A DNA stretch of 6,533 bases, taken from assembly GCA_046590575.1 (NCBI GenBank), contig JBKJUS010000185.1, forward strand, positions 1 to 6,533, given 5' to 3'. This DNA is from DATLNF01 sp046590575. GTDB lineage: Bacteria > Actinomycetota > Actinomycetes > BP-191. This document shows positions 1-5,739 of the stretch, one piece after another. A program made the position numbers and the translations under genes. Every line of letters begins with the position of its first letter. Position 1 is the stretch's first letter. The notes below the pieces were generated by a model. The model was not told where the DNA came from. It saw only the letters and a program-made list of their open reading frames with translations, and did no database searches.

Positions 1-662
1 TTAAGGCGCTCGAGGGCGACGCCAAGTGGGGCGAGTCGATCCTGGAGCTGATGGCAGCTGTCGACGCTTCCATCCCCGAGCCGGCGCGTGACGTCGACAA
101 GCCTTTCCTGATGCCGATCGAGGATGTCTTCACGATCACTGGTCGCGGCACCGTCGTGACCGGCCGCATCGAGCGCGGCATCGTCAACGTCAACGAGACG
201 ATCGAGATCGTCGGGATCCACGAGAAGACGCAGTCCACCACCGTCACTGGCGTCGAGATGTTCCGCAAGCTCCTCGATCAGGGCATGGCCGGTGACAACG
301 TCGGTCTGCTGCTCCGTGGGATCAAGCGCGAAGAGGTCGAGCGCGGCCAGGTCTGCTGCAAGACCGGCTCGATTACCCCGCACACCGAGTTCGAGGCGAA
401 CGTCTACATCCTGGGCAAGGACGAAGGCGGCCGGCACACGCCGTTCTTCAACAACTACCGCCCGCAGTTCTACTTCCGCACCACGGACGTGACCGGCGTC
501 GTGCAGCTTCCTGAGGGCACGGAGATGGTCATGCCCGGCGACAACACCGAGATGGTGGTCACGCTGATTCAGCCGATCGCCATGGAGGAGGGCCTGCGCT
601 TCGCCATTCGTGAGGGTGGCCGAACCGTCGGCGCTGGTCGAGTAACCAAGATCCTCAAGTAG
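1..662 (+). CDS. tuf: Elongation factor Tu, 3' part (5' end outside window)
   Basis: EF-Tu is the GTPase that carries aminoacyl-tRNA to the ribosomal A site. The reading frame is open from the window edge (first full codon at position 3, KALEGDAKW) to TAG at 660-662, giving 219 residues of a protein that is usually about 397. The GTP-binding P-loop and the NKxD motif therefore lie upstream, out of view. What is seen is the last helix of domain 1 (IPEPARDVDKPFLMPIEDVF), then domain 2 (GRGTVVTGRIERG, GVEMFRKLLDQG, DNVGLLLRGIKREE) and domain 3 (GGRHTPFFNNYRPQFYFRTTDVTG, MVMPGDN, FAIREGGRTVGAG). The Gln of YRPQFYFR, a kirromycin-site residue in E. coli, is present. One oddity is GQVCCKTGS at 345-371, where most EF-Tu proteins have a KPG turn. 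The next gene is rpsJ, 79 bp downstream and separated by a hairpin. The identity is certain from direct family recognition. Confidence 0.98.
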   Translation, partial: KALEGDAKWGESILELMAAVDASIPEPARDVDKPFLMPIEDVFTITGRGTVVTGRIERGIVNVNETIEIVGIHEKTQSTTVTGVEMFRKLLDQGMAGDNVGLLLRGIKREEVERGQVCCKTGSITPHTEFEANVYILGKDEGGRHTPFFNNYRPQFYFRTTDVTGVVQLPEGTEMVMPGDNTEMVVTLIQPIAMEEGLRFAIREGGRTVGAGRVTKILK

Positions 663-667
663 CACGA

Positions 668-697
668 CGCCCGGGTCGGCTCCAGCCGGCCCGGGCG
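668..697 (+). terminator. GC-rich hairpin after tuf, likely a T-tract-less terminator
   Basis: The arms at 668-681 (CGCCCGGGTCGGCT) and 684-697 (AGCCGGCCCGGGCG) pair over 13-14 bp with one G-U pair and a minimal loop, starting 6 bp after the tuf stop. Position and strength suggest a transcription terminator or 3'-end stabiliser for tuf. No T-run follows (next bases ATCACCACC), as is common for hairpin terminators proposed in actinobacteria. Because rpsJ starts only 44 bp later, it could instead only attenuate tuf-to-rpsJ read-through. The hairpin is seen in the sequence; the termination role is inferred. Confidence 0.6.
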
Positions 698-741
698 ATC
701 ACCACCACTGGTTGGCAGCGCACCACAAGAAGAGGGACACC

Positions 742-1050
742 ATGGCAGGACAGAAGATCCGAATCCGGCTCAAGGCCTACGACCACGAGATCATCGACAG
801 CTCGGCGCGCAAGATCGTCGAGACGGTGACTCGGACTGGTGCGCAGGTTGCCGGGCCGGTGCCATTGCCGACCGAGAAGAACATCTATTGCGTCATCCGT
901 TCGCCGCACAAGTACAAGGACTCGCGCGAGCACTTCGAGATGCGCACCCACAAGCGGCTCATCGACATCCTCGACCCGACCCCGAAGACCGTGGACTCGC
1001 TCATGCGACTCGACCTTCCCGCGGGCGTCGACATCGAGATCAAGCTGTAA
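742..1050 (+). CDS. rpsJ: 30S ribosomal protein S10 (NusE)
   Basis: S10 is a 102-residue protein of the 30S head. In the family it also acts as NusE, binding NusB in antitermination and linking NusG to the ribosome. Family sequence is seen throughout: KIRIRLKAYDHE near the start, SARKIVETVTRTGAQVAGPVPLPTEK, then the long loop YCVIRSPHKYKDSREHFEMRTHKRLIDI. Length matches the actinobacterial norm of about 101-103. The ATG at 742 is chosen because AGAGGG at 731-736 sits 5 bp upstream and the protein then starts MAGQKIRIRLKAY, like its homologues. A TTG at 712 in the same frame would add ten unrelated residues and has no ribosome binding site. This is the first gene of the S10 block. I could not identify a promoter in the 79 bp before it. 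Confidence 0.97.
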   Translation: MAGQKIRIRLKAYDHEIIDSSARKIVETVTRTGAQVAGPVPLPTEKNIYCVIRSPHKYKDSREHFEMRTHKRLIDILDPTPKTVDSLMRLDLPAGVDIEIKL

Positions 1051-1065
1051 GGGACTGCTGACTTC

Positions 1066-1731
1066 ATGGCATCGCAGATCAAGGGGATCCTGGGCGAGAA
1101 GGTCGGCATGACCCAGGTTTTCGACGCGGCGAACCGGGTAGTGCCGGTGACCGTGGTGAAGGCCGGGCCATGCGTGGTCACCCAGGTGCGCACGCCCGCC
1201 GTCGACGGTTACTCCGCCGTCCAGCTTGCATTCGGCGCCATCGACCCGCGCAAGGTGAACAAGCCTACGCAGGGTCACTTCCGCAAGGCGGGCGTGCCAG
1301 CGCGTCGCCACGTGCAGGAACTGCGCACGAGCGACGCGTCGGCGTACGAAGTCGGCCAGGAGGTGACGGTTGAGGTATTCGAGGCCGGCGCCAAGGTCGA
1401 CGTCGTCGGCACCAGCCGCGGCAAGGGCTACGCCGGTGTCATGAAGCGTCACAATTTCCATGGGCTGGGCGCCGGGCACGGCGTGCAGCGCAAACATCGG
1501 TCGCCCGGTTCGATCGGTGCCTGCGCGACGCCGTCCCGCGTGTTCAAGGGCACGCGGATGGCCGGCCGGATGGGCCATGAGCGCGTGACCGTTCTCGGTC
1601 TGACCGTGCACTCAGTCGACACCGAGCGCGGGCTACTCCTCATCAAAGGTGCGGTGCCCGGGCCCATCGGCGGCCTGATCACCGTTCGAACCGCTGTCAA
1701 GACCAAGGCCAACCGGGCGGTGAAGGCATGA
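1066..1731 (+). CDS. rplC: 50S ribosomal protein L3
   Basis: L3 is an early-assembly 50S protein that binds 23S rRNA near its 3' end and sends a loop close to the peptidyl transferase centre. The 221 residues show the family signature from the N-terminus (GILGEKVGMTQVFD) through VDVVGTSRGKGYAGVMKRHNF to the central loop HRSPGSIGACATPSRVFKGTRMAGRMG and the end LLLIKGAVPGP. The Gln that PrmB methylates in E. coli (Q150) aligns with Ala154 here. An Ala in the CATP context is what I recall for actinobacterial L3, so this is not a defect. The ATG at 1066 is preceded by AAGGGA at 1049-1054. The rpsJ stop lies 15 bp upstream, and the gene overlaps rplD by 4 bp (ATGA), implying coupled translation. 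Confidence 0.97.
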   Translation: MASQIKGILGEKVGMTQVFDAANRVVPVTVVKAGPCVVTQVRTPAVDGYSAVQLAFGAIDPRKVNKPTQGHFRKAGVPARRHVQELRTSDASAYEVGQEVTVEVFEAGAKVDVVGTSRGKGYAGVMKRHNFHGLGAGHGVQRKHRSPGSIGACATPSRVFKGTRMAGRMGHERVTVLGLTVHSVDTERGLLLIKGAVPGPIGGLITVRTAVKTKANRAVKA

Positions 1732-2525
1732 GCACCACCTCGTCGGAGACGAGTTCGCGGATTGCGGTCAAGGACCACACCGGTGCCGAGTCGGGTTCGG
1801 TCGAGCTCCCCAGCGCCGTGTTTGACGTTCAGGTCAACGTGCCGCTGATGCACCAGGTCGTTGTGGCTCAGCTCGCCGCGGCCCGGCAGGGCACGCACAA
1901 GACCAAGACCCGTGGGGAGGTTCGCGGCGGCGGTAAGAAGCCGTACCGGCAGAAGGGCACCGGCCGGGCTCGGCAGGGCTCCATCCGGGCGCCGCAGTTC
2001 GCCGGGGGTGGTGTCGTGCACGGTCCGGTCCCGCGTGACTACTCCCAGCGCACCCCTAAGAAGATGAAGCAGGCCGCTCTTCGCGCCGCTCTGTCCGACC
2101 GGGCGCGTAGTGACAGGGTGCACGTCGTCAGCTTTGGTGCGGCCGGCGAGACCCCGTCGACGAAGCTCGCGGTCGCGGCCCTGAAGGCAATGGGCATGGG
2201 CAAGAACGTCCTGGTCGTGGCCGGCCGCGCGGACGAGGCGCTGTGGAAGAGCCTGCGCAACGTGCCGGCGGTCCACCTCCTCGACCCGGGTCAGCTCAAC
2301 ACCTACGACGTCCTGGTCAGCGACGACGTCGTCTTCACCGAAGCTGCGCTGCAGACCTACCTTGCCGGCGCTCCGAAGGGTCGTTCGGCCAAGGCCTCGG
2401 CTCGCTCGAGCGAGCTCGAGCCCGCCTCGACTGTCGTCCCGGCTGCAGAGCCGACCCAGGAGGCCCCTGCGGCCGGCTCGGCCGAGCCGATCACCGAGAC
2501 CACCACCTTGGAGGGTGACCAGTGA
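1728..2525 (+). CDS. rplD: 50S ribosomal protein L4 with an extended C-terminal tail
   Basis: L4 binds 23S rRNA and lines the narrow part of the peptide exit tunnel. In E. coli it also represses its own S10 operon. The globular N-terminal part (VPLMHQVVVAQLAAARQG, residues about 39-55) is followed by the basic tunnel loop, about residues 55-100 (KTKTRGEVRGGGKKPYRQKGTGRARQGS). Q75-K76 correspond to E. coli Q62-K63, a macrolide-resistance site, and are wild type. The family core ends near residue 213 (EAALQTYLAG). Residues about 214-265 form an added tail rich in Ala, Ser, Pro, Thr and Glu (for example PAAEPTQEAPAAGSAEP), so the protein is 265 aa against about 200-225 usually. The tail looks disordered and ends acidic. 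The ATG at 1728 overlaps the rplC stop; only GTGAAGG immediately before it resembles a ribosome binding site, so re-initiation is likely. Its own stop overlaps rplW by 4 bp. Confidence 0.97.
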   Translation: MSTTSSETSSRIAVKDHTGAESGSVELPSAVFDVQVNVPLMHQVVVAQLAAARQGTHKTKTRGEVRGGGKKPYRQKGTGRARQGSIRAPQFAGGGVVHGPVPRDYSQRTPKKMKQAALRAALSDRARSDRVHVVSFGAAGETPSTKLAVAALKAMGMGKNVLVVAGRADEALWKSLRNVPAVHLLDPGQLNTYDVLVSDDVVFTEAALQTYLAGAPKGRSAKASARSSELEPASTVVPAAEPTQEAPAAGSAEPITETTTLEGDQ

Positions 2526-2818
2526 TCGCCGACCCGCGTGACGTCATCCTGCGCCCGGTCATCTCGGAGAAGAGCTACGGGCTGCTTGACGCCAACAAGT
2601 ACACGTTCCTCGTCGCACCTGACGCTAACAAGACCGAGATCAAGATCGCGATCGAGAAGATCTTCGGCGTTTCGGTGACCGCTGTGAACACGGTGAACCG
2701 CAAGGGCAAGCGCAAGCGCACGAAGTTCGGCTACGGCACCCGCAACGACAGCAAGCGGGCGGTTGTGAGCCTGGCCGAGGGCGACCGCATCGAGATCTTC
2801 GGCGGACCAGGGGCATAG
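2522..2818 (+). CDS. rplW: 50S ribosomal protein L23
   Basis: L23 sits at the exit of the peptide tunnel and is the docking site for trigger factor and the signal recognition particle. The 98-residue protein has the family layout: DVILRPVISEKSYGLLDANKYTF at the N-terminus, the amphipathic helix KTEIKIAIEKIFGVSV, the basic rRNA-binding loop VNRKGKRKRTKFGYGTR, and the closing strand DRIEIFGG. Length is normal for bacteria. The start is GTG at 2522, supported by a strong GGAGGG at 2510-2515 with 6-bp spacing. It overlaps the last four bases of rplD (GTGA), so translation is coupled to L4. The rplB start follows 4 bp after the stop. Confidence 0.97.
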   Translation: MIADPRDVILRPVISEKSYGLLDANKYTFLVAPDANKTEIKIAIEKIFGVSVTAVNTVNRKGKRKRTKFGYGTRNDSKRAVVSLAEGDRIEIFGGPGA

Positions 2819-2822
2819 GGAC

Positions 2823-3653
2823 ATGGGCATCCGCAAGTACAAGCCGACAACGCCGGGACGGCGTGGTTCGAGCGTGGCCGACTTCGCCGAAGTCACCCGC
2901 TCCGAGCCTGAGAAGTCCCTCGTCCGCCCGCTGCACAGCAAGGGTGGCCGCAACTCCTACGGCCGGGTCACCACCCGGCACCAGGGAGGCGGTCACAAGC
3001 GGGCCTACCGGGTCATCGACTTCCGTCGCGACAAGGACGGCGTGCCGGCGAAGGTCGCGCACATCGAGTACGACCCCAACCGCACCGCTCGCATCGCGCT
3101 GCTGCACTACGCCGATGGCGAGAAGCGCTACATCGTCGCGCCCAACCGCCTCGGCCAGGGCGACACTGTCGTCAGCGGTCCGTCGTCGGACATCAAGCCC
3201 GGCAACGCGCTGCCGTTGCGCAACATCCCGGTCGGCACCGTGGTCCACAACGTGGAGCTGCGCCCCGGCGGTGGCTCGAAGATCGCCCGATCGGCCGGGA
3301 CGAGCGTGCAGCTCGTGGCCAAGGACGGCCCGTACGCCCAGCTGCGCATGCCGTCCGGCGAGATCCGCAACGTCGACCTGCGCTGTCGCGCGACGGTGGG
3401 CGAGGTGGGCAACGCCGAGCAGTCGAACAACAACTGGGGCAAGGCTGGCCGCATGCGCTGGAAGGGCAAGCGCCCGACCGTTCGCGGCGTCGCGATGAAC
3501 CCCGTGGACCACCCGCATGGCGGTGGCGAGGGCAAGACCTCCGGAGGTCGGCACCCGACCACCCCGTGGGGCAAGCCCGAGGGCCGGACCCGCAAGCACA
3601 AGCCCAGCGACGCACTGATCGTGCGCCGCCGCCGTACGAACAAGAAGCGCTAG
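2823..3653 (+). CDS. rplB: 50S ribosomal protein L2
   Basis: L2 is a primary 23S rRNA-binding protein needed for subunit association and formation of the peptidyl transferase centre. The 276 residues (E. coli 273) show the N-terminal RKYKPTTPGRRGSSV, the OB-like domain HKRAYRVIDFRRDKDGVPAKVAHIEYDPNRTARIALLHY split over residues about 59-97, and the SH3-like domain with GTVVHNVELRPGGG. The highly conserved C-terminal loop is MNPVDHPHGGGEG, from residue 225. H230 should match E. coli H229, long implicated at the catalytic centre, and it is intact. The C-terminus is very basic (RKHKPSDALIVRRRRTNKKR). The ATG at 2823 lies 4 bp after the rplW stop. AGGG is close to it and AGGGG lies a little further upstream. 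Confidence 0.98.
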   Translation: MGIRKYKPTTPGRRGSSVADFAEVTRSEPEKSLVRPLHSKGGRNSYGRVTTRHQGGGHKRAYRVIDFRRDKDGVPAKVAHIEYDPNRTARIALLHYADGEKRYIVAPNRLGQGDTVVSGPSSDIKPGNALPLRNIPVGTVVHNVELRPGGGSKIARSAGTSVQLVAKDGPYAQLRMPSGEIRNVDLRCRATVGEVGNAEQSNNNWGKAGRMRWKGKRPTVRGVAMNPVDHPHGGGEGKTSGGRHPTTPWGKPEGRTRKHKPSDALIVRRRRTNKKR

Positions 3654-3667
3654 GGGAGTAGTCCGCG

Positions 3668-3949
3668 ATGCCGCGCAGCCTGAAGAAGGGCCCGTTCGTC
3701 GACGACCACCTGCTCAAGAAGGTCGACGACCAGAACGCCAAGGGCTCCAAGACCGTGATCAAGACCTGGTCGCGTCGCTCCACGATCATTCCCGACATGC
3801 TCGGGCACACGATCGCGGTCCACGACGGGCGCAAGCACGTCCCGGTCTTCATCACCGAGGGAATGGTCGGTCACAAGCTCGGCGAGTTCTCGCCCACTCG
3901 AACCTTCCGTGGGCACGTCAAGGATGAGCGGAGAGTTCGTCGTGGCTGA
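3668..3949 (+). CDS. rpsS: 30S ribosomal protein S19
   Basis: S19 forms a complex with S13 in the 30S head and contacts the P-site region and the A-site finger bridge. The 93 residues match the family end to end: MPRSLKKGPFVDDHLLKKV, IKTWSRRSTIIPDMLGHTIAVHDGRKHVPV, and the signature ITEGMVGHKLGEFSPTRTFRGH. The length is standard. The ATG at 3668 follows GGGGAG at 3653-3658, which overlaps the rplB stop codon (gap between genes 14 bp). The C-terminal end (VKDERRVRRG) is shaped by the fact that the rplV ribosome binding site and start codon are read inside it. Confidence 0.97.
   Translation: MPRSLKKGPFVDDHLLKKVDDQNAKGSKTVIKTWSRRSTIIPDMLGHTIAVHDGRKHVPVFITEGMVGHKLGEFSPTRTFRGHVKDERRVRRG
3930..3935 (+). 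promoter_or_regulatory. Ribosome binding site deciding the rplV start
   Basis: GGAGAG lies 6 bp before GTG 3942, inside the rpsS coding sequence. It favours GTG 3942 over the in-frame ATG 3924, which has only AAGG directly abutting it, and over GTG 3909, which would lengthen the protein by 11 residues unlike the family. Confidence 0.7.
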
Positions 3950-4343
3950 GCTGCAACGGCCGGGCGCCCGCGCGCAGGCGCGTTACGTCCGAATCACGCC
4001 GATGAAGGCGCGCCGCGTCGTCGACCTGATCCGCGGGTTGCCGGCGGGTCAGGCCCGCAACGTCCTCACCTTCGCTCCCCAGGCGGCGAGCGAGCCGGTG
4101 GCCAAGGTGCTGGCCAGTGCCGTCGCCAACGCCGAGCACAACGAGCGGCTCGACCCCGACACGCTGTGGGTCAGTGAGGCGTACGTCGACGAGGGTCCGA
4201 CCCTCAAGCGATTCCGGCCCCGCGCCCAGGGTCGCGCCTACCGCATCCGCAAGCGCACCAGCCATATCACGGTCGTCGTCGAGAGTCGTCCCGACGAAGG
4301 TGCCAGCCGCACCACGACCTCCAGCAGGAGAGGGGCCCGCTAG
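3942..4343 (+). CDS. rplV: 50S ribosomal protein L22
   Basis: L22 contacts all 23S rRNA domains, and its long beta-hairpin lines the peptide exit tunnel at the macrolide-binding constriction. With the start at GTG 3942 the protein has 133 residues. The core includes ARAQARYVRITPMKARRVVDLIRGLPAGQA, PVAKVLASAVANAEHN, and VSEAYVDEGPTLKRFRPRAQGRAYRIRKRTSHITVVV. The hairpin (about residues 83-99) shows no deletion or insertion of the kind that gives erythromycin resistance. Residues about 117-133 are a Ser/Thr/Arg-rich tail (ASRTTTSSRRGAR), a little longer than I recall for close families. The start is inside rpsS (8-bp overlap) and is set by GGAGAG at 3930-3935; ATG 3924 (139 aa) is the alternative. 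The stop TAG shares one base with the rpsC start. Confidence 0.95.
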   Translation: MAELQRPGARAQARYVRITPMKARRVVDLIRGLPAGQARNVLTFAPQAASEPVAKVLASAVANAEHNERLDPDTLWVSEAYVDEGPTLKRFRPRAQGRAYRIRKRTSHITVVVESRPDEGASRTTTSSRRGAR

Positions 4344-5323
4344 TGGGTCAGAAAGTCAACCCGCACGGGTTCCGTCTCGGCATCACCACCGAGTGGAAGT
4401 CGCGCTGGTACGCCGACAAGCTCTATGCCGACTACGTCAAGGAAGACGTGGCGATTCGCCGTCTCATGTCCAAGGGAATGGAACGCGCGGGCATCAGCCG
4501 GGTCGACATCGAGCGCACCCGCGAGCGTGTTCGCGTGGACATCCATACGGCACGTCCTGGCATCGTGATCGGCCGTCGTGGCGCAGAGGCCGACCGCATC
4601 CGGGGTGACCTCGAGAAGCTGACCGGCAAGCAGGTGCAGCTGAACATCCTCGAGGTGAAGAACCCGGAGATCGACGCCCAGCTGGTCGCGCAGGGTGTGG
4701 CCGAGCAGCTCTCCAGCCGAGTGTCGTTCCGCCGGGCCATGCGCAAGGCGATGCAGAGCGCCATGAAAGCCGGCGCCAAGGGCATCCGGGTGCAGTGTTC
4801 AGGCCGACTTGGTGGTGCCGAGATGAGTCGCAGCGAGTTCTACCGCGAAGGACGGGTGCCTCTGCACACGTTGCGCGCGAACATCGACTACGGCCTCTAC
4901 GAAGCGCGTACGACCTTCGGCCGCATCGGTGTGAAGGTCTGGATCTACAAGGGCGACGTCGTCCAGAGTCGAGCCGAGCGTGACGCTGCCGAGACAGCCA
5001 TGCGCCAGGCGCAGGCTCAGCGCCGTCCCGTCCGCAAGCCGCGGAGCGACTCGCCCCGTCAGGCACTGCCCTCGCAGCCGGGCGAGATCCCGATCGAGGG
5101 GCAGACGGACGAGGTCGTGGAGGCTGACGACCTGACGTCGACCAGCTCTGCACCTGAGACCACCTCTGCACCTGAGACCAGCGCTGCACCTGAGACCAGC
5201 GCTGCACCTGAGACCAGCTCTGCACCTGAGACCAGCGCTGCACCTGAGACCAGCTCTGCGACAGAGACTGCGACCGAGACAGGCGCCACGACCGAGCCGA
5301 CCACTGAGGGGAGCGCCGAGTAA
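4343..5323 (+). CDS. rpsC: 30S ribosomal protein S3 with a long repeat-bearing C-terminal tail
   Basis: S3 is a 30S head protein that, with S4 and S5, forms the mRNA entry pore and contributes to mRNA unwinding. The core is typical: MGQKVNPHGFRLGI, a KH domain with the loop GRRG at residues 77-80 in the context HTARPGIVIG, then FRRAMRKAMQSAMKAGAKGIRV. R130, R131 and R134 match E. coli R131, R132 and K135, which are needed for helicase activity. The C-terminal domain carries GRLGGAEMSRSEFYREGRVPLHTLRA split over residues about 155-180. The core ends near residue 205 (VWIYKGD). About 120 further residues follow: an Arg/Gln-rich stretch (about 221-240), then an acidic Ser/Thr/Ala/Pro/Glu-rich stretch with hexapeptide repeats (268-309). 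E. coli S3 has 233 residues and many actinobacterial S3 proteins about 270-280, so 326 is long. GTG 4343 overlaps the rplV stop by one base, with AGGAGAGGGG at 4326-4335. Confidence 0.97.
   Translation: MGQKVNPHGFRLGITTEWKSRWYADKLYADYVKEDVAIRRLMSKGMERAGISRVDIERTRERVRVDIHTARPGIVIGRRGAEADRIRGDLEKLTGKQVQLNILEVKNPEIDAQLVAQGVAEQLSSRVSFRRAMRKAMQSAMKAGAKGIRVQCSGRLGGAEMSRSEFYREGRVPLHTLRANIDYGLYEARTTFGRIGVKVWIYKGDVVQSRAERDAAETAMRQAQAQRRPVRKPRSDSPRQALPSQPGEIPIEGQTDEVVEADDLTSTSSAPETTSAPETSAAPETSAAPETSSAPETSAAPETSSATETATETGATTEPTTEGSAE
5144..5269 (+). repeat. 18-bp in-frame tandem repeat in the rpsC tail
   Basis: Six near-identical 18-bp units (consensus AGCKCTGCACCTGAGACC) run head to tail at 5144, 5162, 5180, 5198, 5216 and 5234. 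A seventh, degraded unit lies at 5252-5269 and a partial one follows. Differences among the first six are limited to the first three bases of unit 2 and the alternation TCT/GCT in the second codon. Each unit encodes S/T-S/A-A-P-E-T. Identity extends to synonymous positions (always GCA and CCT), pointing to recent copy-number expansion by slippage or unequal exchange. The length is a multiple of three, so the frame is kept. Confidence 0.95.
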
Positions 5324-5739
5324 TGCTGATCCCCCGCAGGGTCAAGCACCGCAAGCAGCACCACCCTGACCGCAGCGGCGCGGCCAAGGGCGGCACCCGG
5401 GTGACCTTCGGTGAGTACGGCATCCAGGCGCTCGAGCCGGCGTACGTCACCAACCGTCAGATCGAGTCGGCTCGTATCGCGATGACCCGGCACATCCGAC
5501 GCGGCGGCAAGGTCTGGATCAACATCTACCCCGACCGTCCACTGACCAAGAAGCCCGCCGAGACCCGCATGGGCTCCGGCAAGGGCTCGCCGGAGTGGTG
5601 GATCGCCAACATCAAGCCGGGTCGGGTGATGTTCGAGCTGTCGGGCGTTCCGGAGTCCGTCGCCTCCGAGGCGATGCGACGCGCGATGCACAAGCTGCCC
5701 ATGAAGTGCCGGTTCGTGAAGCGCGAGGTGGGTGAGTGA
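5323..5739 (+). CDS. rplP: 50S ribosomal protein L16
   Basis: L16 is a late-assembly 50S protein near the A-site tRNA elbow, important for tRNA accommodation and peptidyl transferase activity. The 138 residues match the bacterial family: MLIPRRVKHRKQHH, GGTRVTFGEYGIQALEPAYV, QIESARIAMTRHIRRGGKVW, RMGSGKGSPEWWIANIKPG and a C-terminal LPMKCRFVKRE. R82 aligns with E. coli R81, the arginine hydroxylated by RoxA/YcfD; whether a hydroxylase exists here cannot be seen. The ATG at 5323 shares one base with the rpsC stop (TAATG). It has GAGGGGAG at 5306-5313, which lies inside the codons for the acidic S3 tail. The stop TGA shares one base with the rpmC start. Confidence 0.97.
   Translation: MLIPRRVKHRKQHHPDRSGAAKGGTRVTFGEYGIQALEPAYVTNRQIESARIAMTRHIRRGGKVWINIYPDRPLTKKPAETRMGSGKGSPEWWIANIKPGRVMFELSGVPESVASEAMRRAMHKLPMKCRFVKREVGE

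Noticed and set aside
712..740. TTGGCA at 712-717 as a -35 box for an S10 promoter
   Set aside because: At 16-18 bp spacing the bases (around 735-740, GGACAC) do not resemble a -10 box, and transcription would begin at or beyond the rpsJ start codon.
663..741. L4-responsive S10 leader as in E. coli
   Set aside because: The gap is only 79 bp and contains a single hairpin next to tuf; nothing resembles the long multi-hairpin E. coli leader.
1519..1530. Loss of the PrmB-methylated Gln in L3 as a defect
   Set aside because: Ala154 in a CATP context is, from recall, the ordinary actinobacterial form, so it is lineage-typical rather than a mutation of interest.
655..1611. 318-codon open frame on the minus strand opposite rpsJ and rplC
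   Set aside because: It is antisense to two certain ribosomal genes, has no recognisable family sequence, and is the expected by-product of high GC third positions, which suppress stops in antisense frames.
1449..2276. 275-codon minus-strand open frame opposite rplC and rplD
   Set aside because: A shadow of two well-supported genes with no family resemblance.
2640..3599. 319-codon minus-strand open frame opposite rplW and rplB
   Set aside because: The composition is the Ala/Arg/Val/Gly-rich pattern of GC-rich antisense reading; there is no domain and no plausible ribosome binding context.
5144..5269. CRISPR-like array
   Set aside because: Units are 18 bp with no spacers, are in frame and lie inside rpsC; this is a coding tandem repeat.
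4494..5453. 319-codon minus-strand open frame with a striking repeat (WSQVQR)
   Set aside because: The repeat is simply the S3 18-bp tandem repeat read on the other strand; the frame has no independent support.
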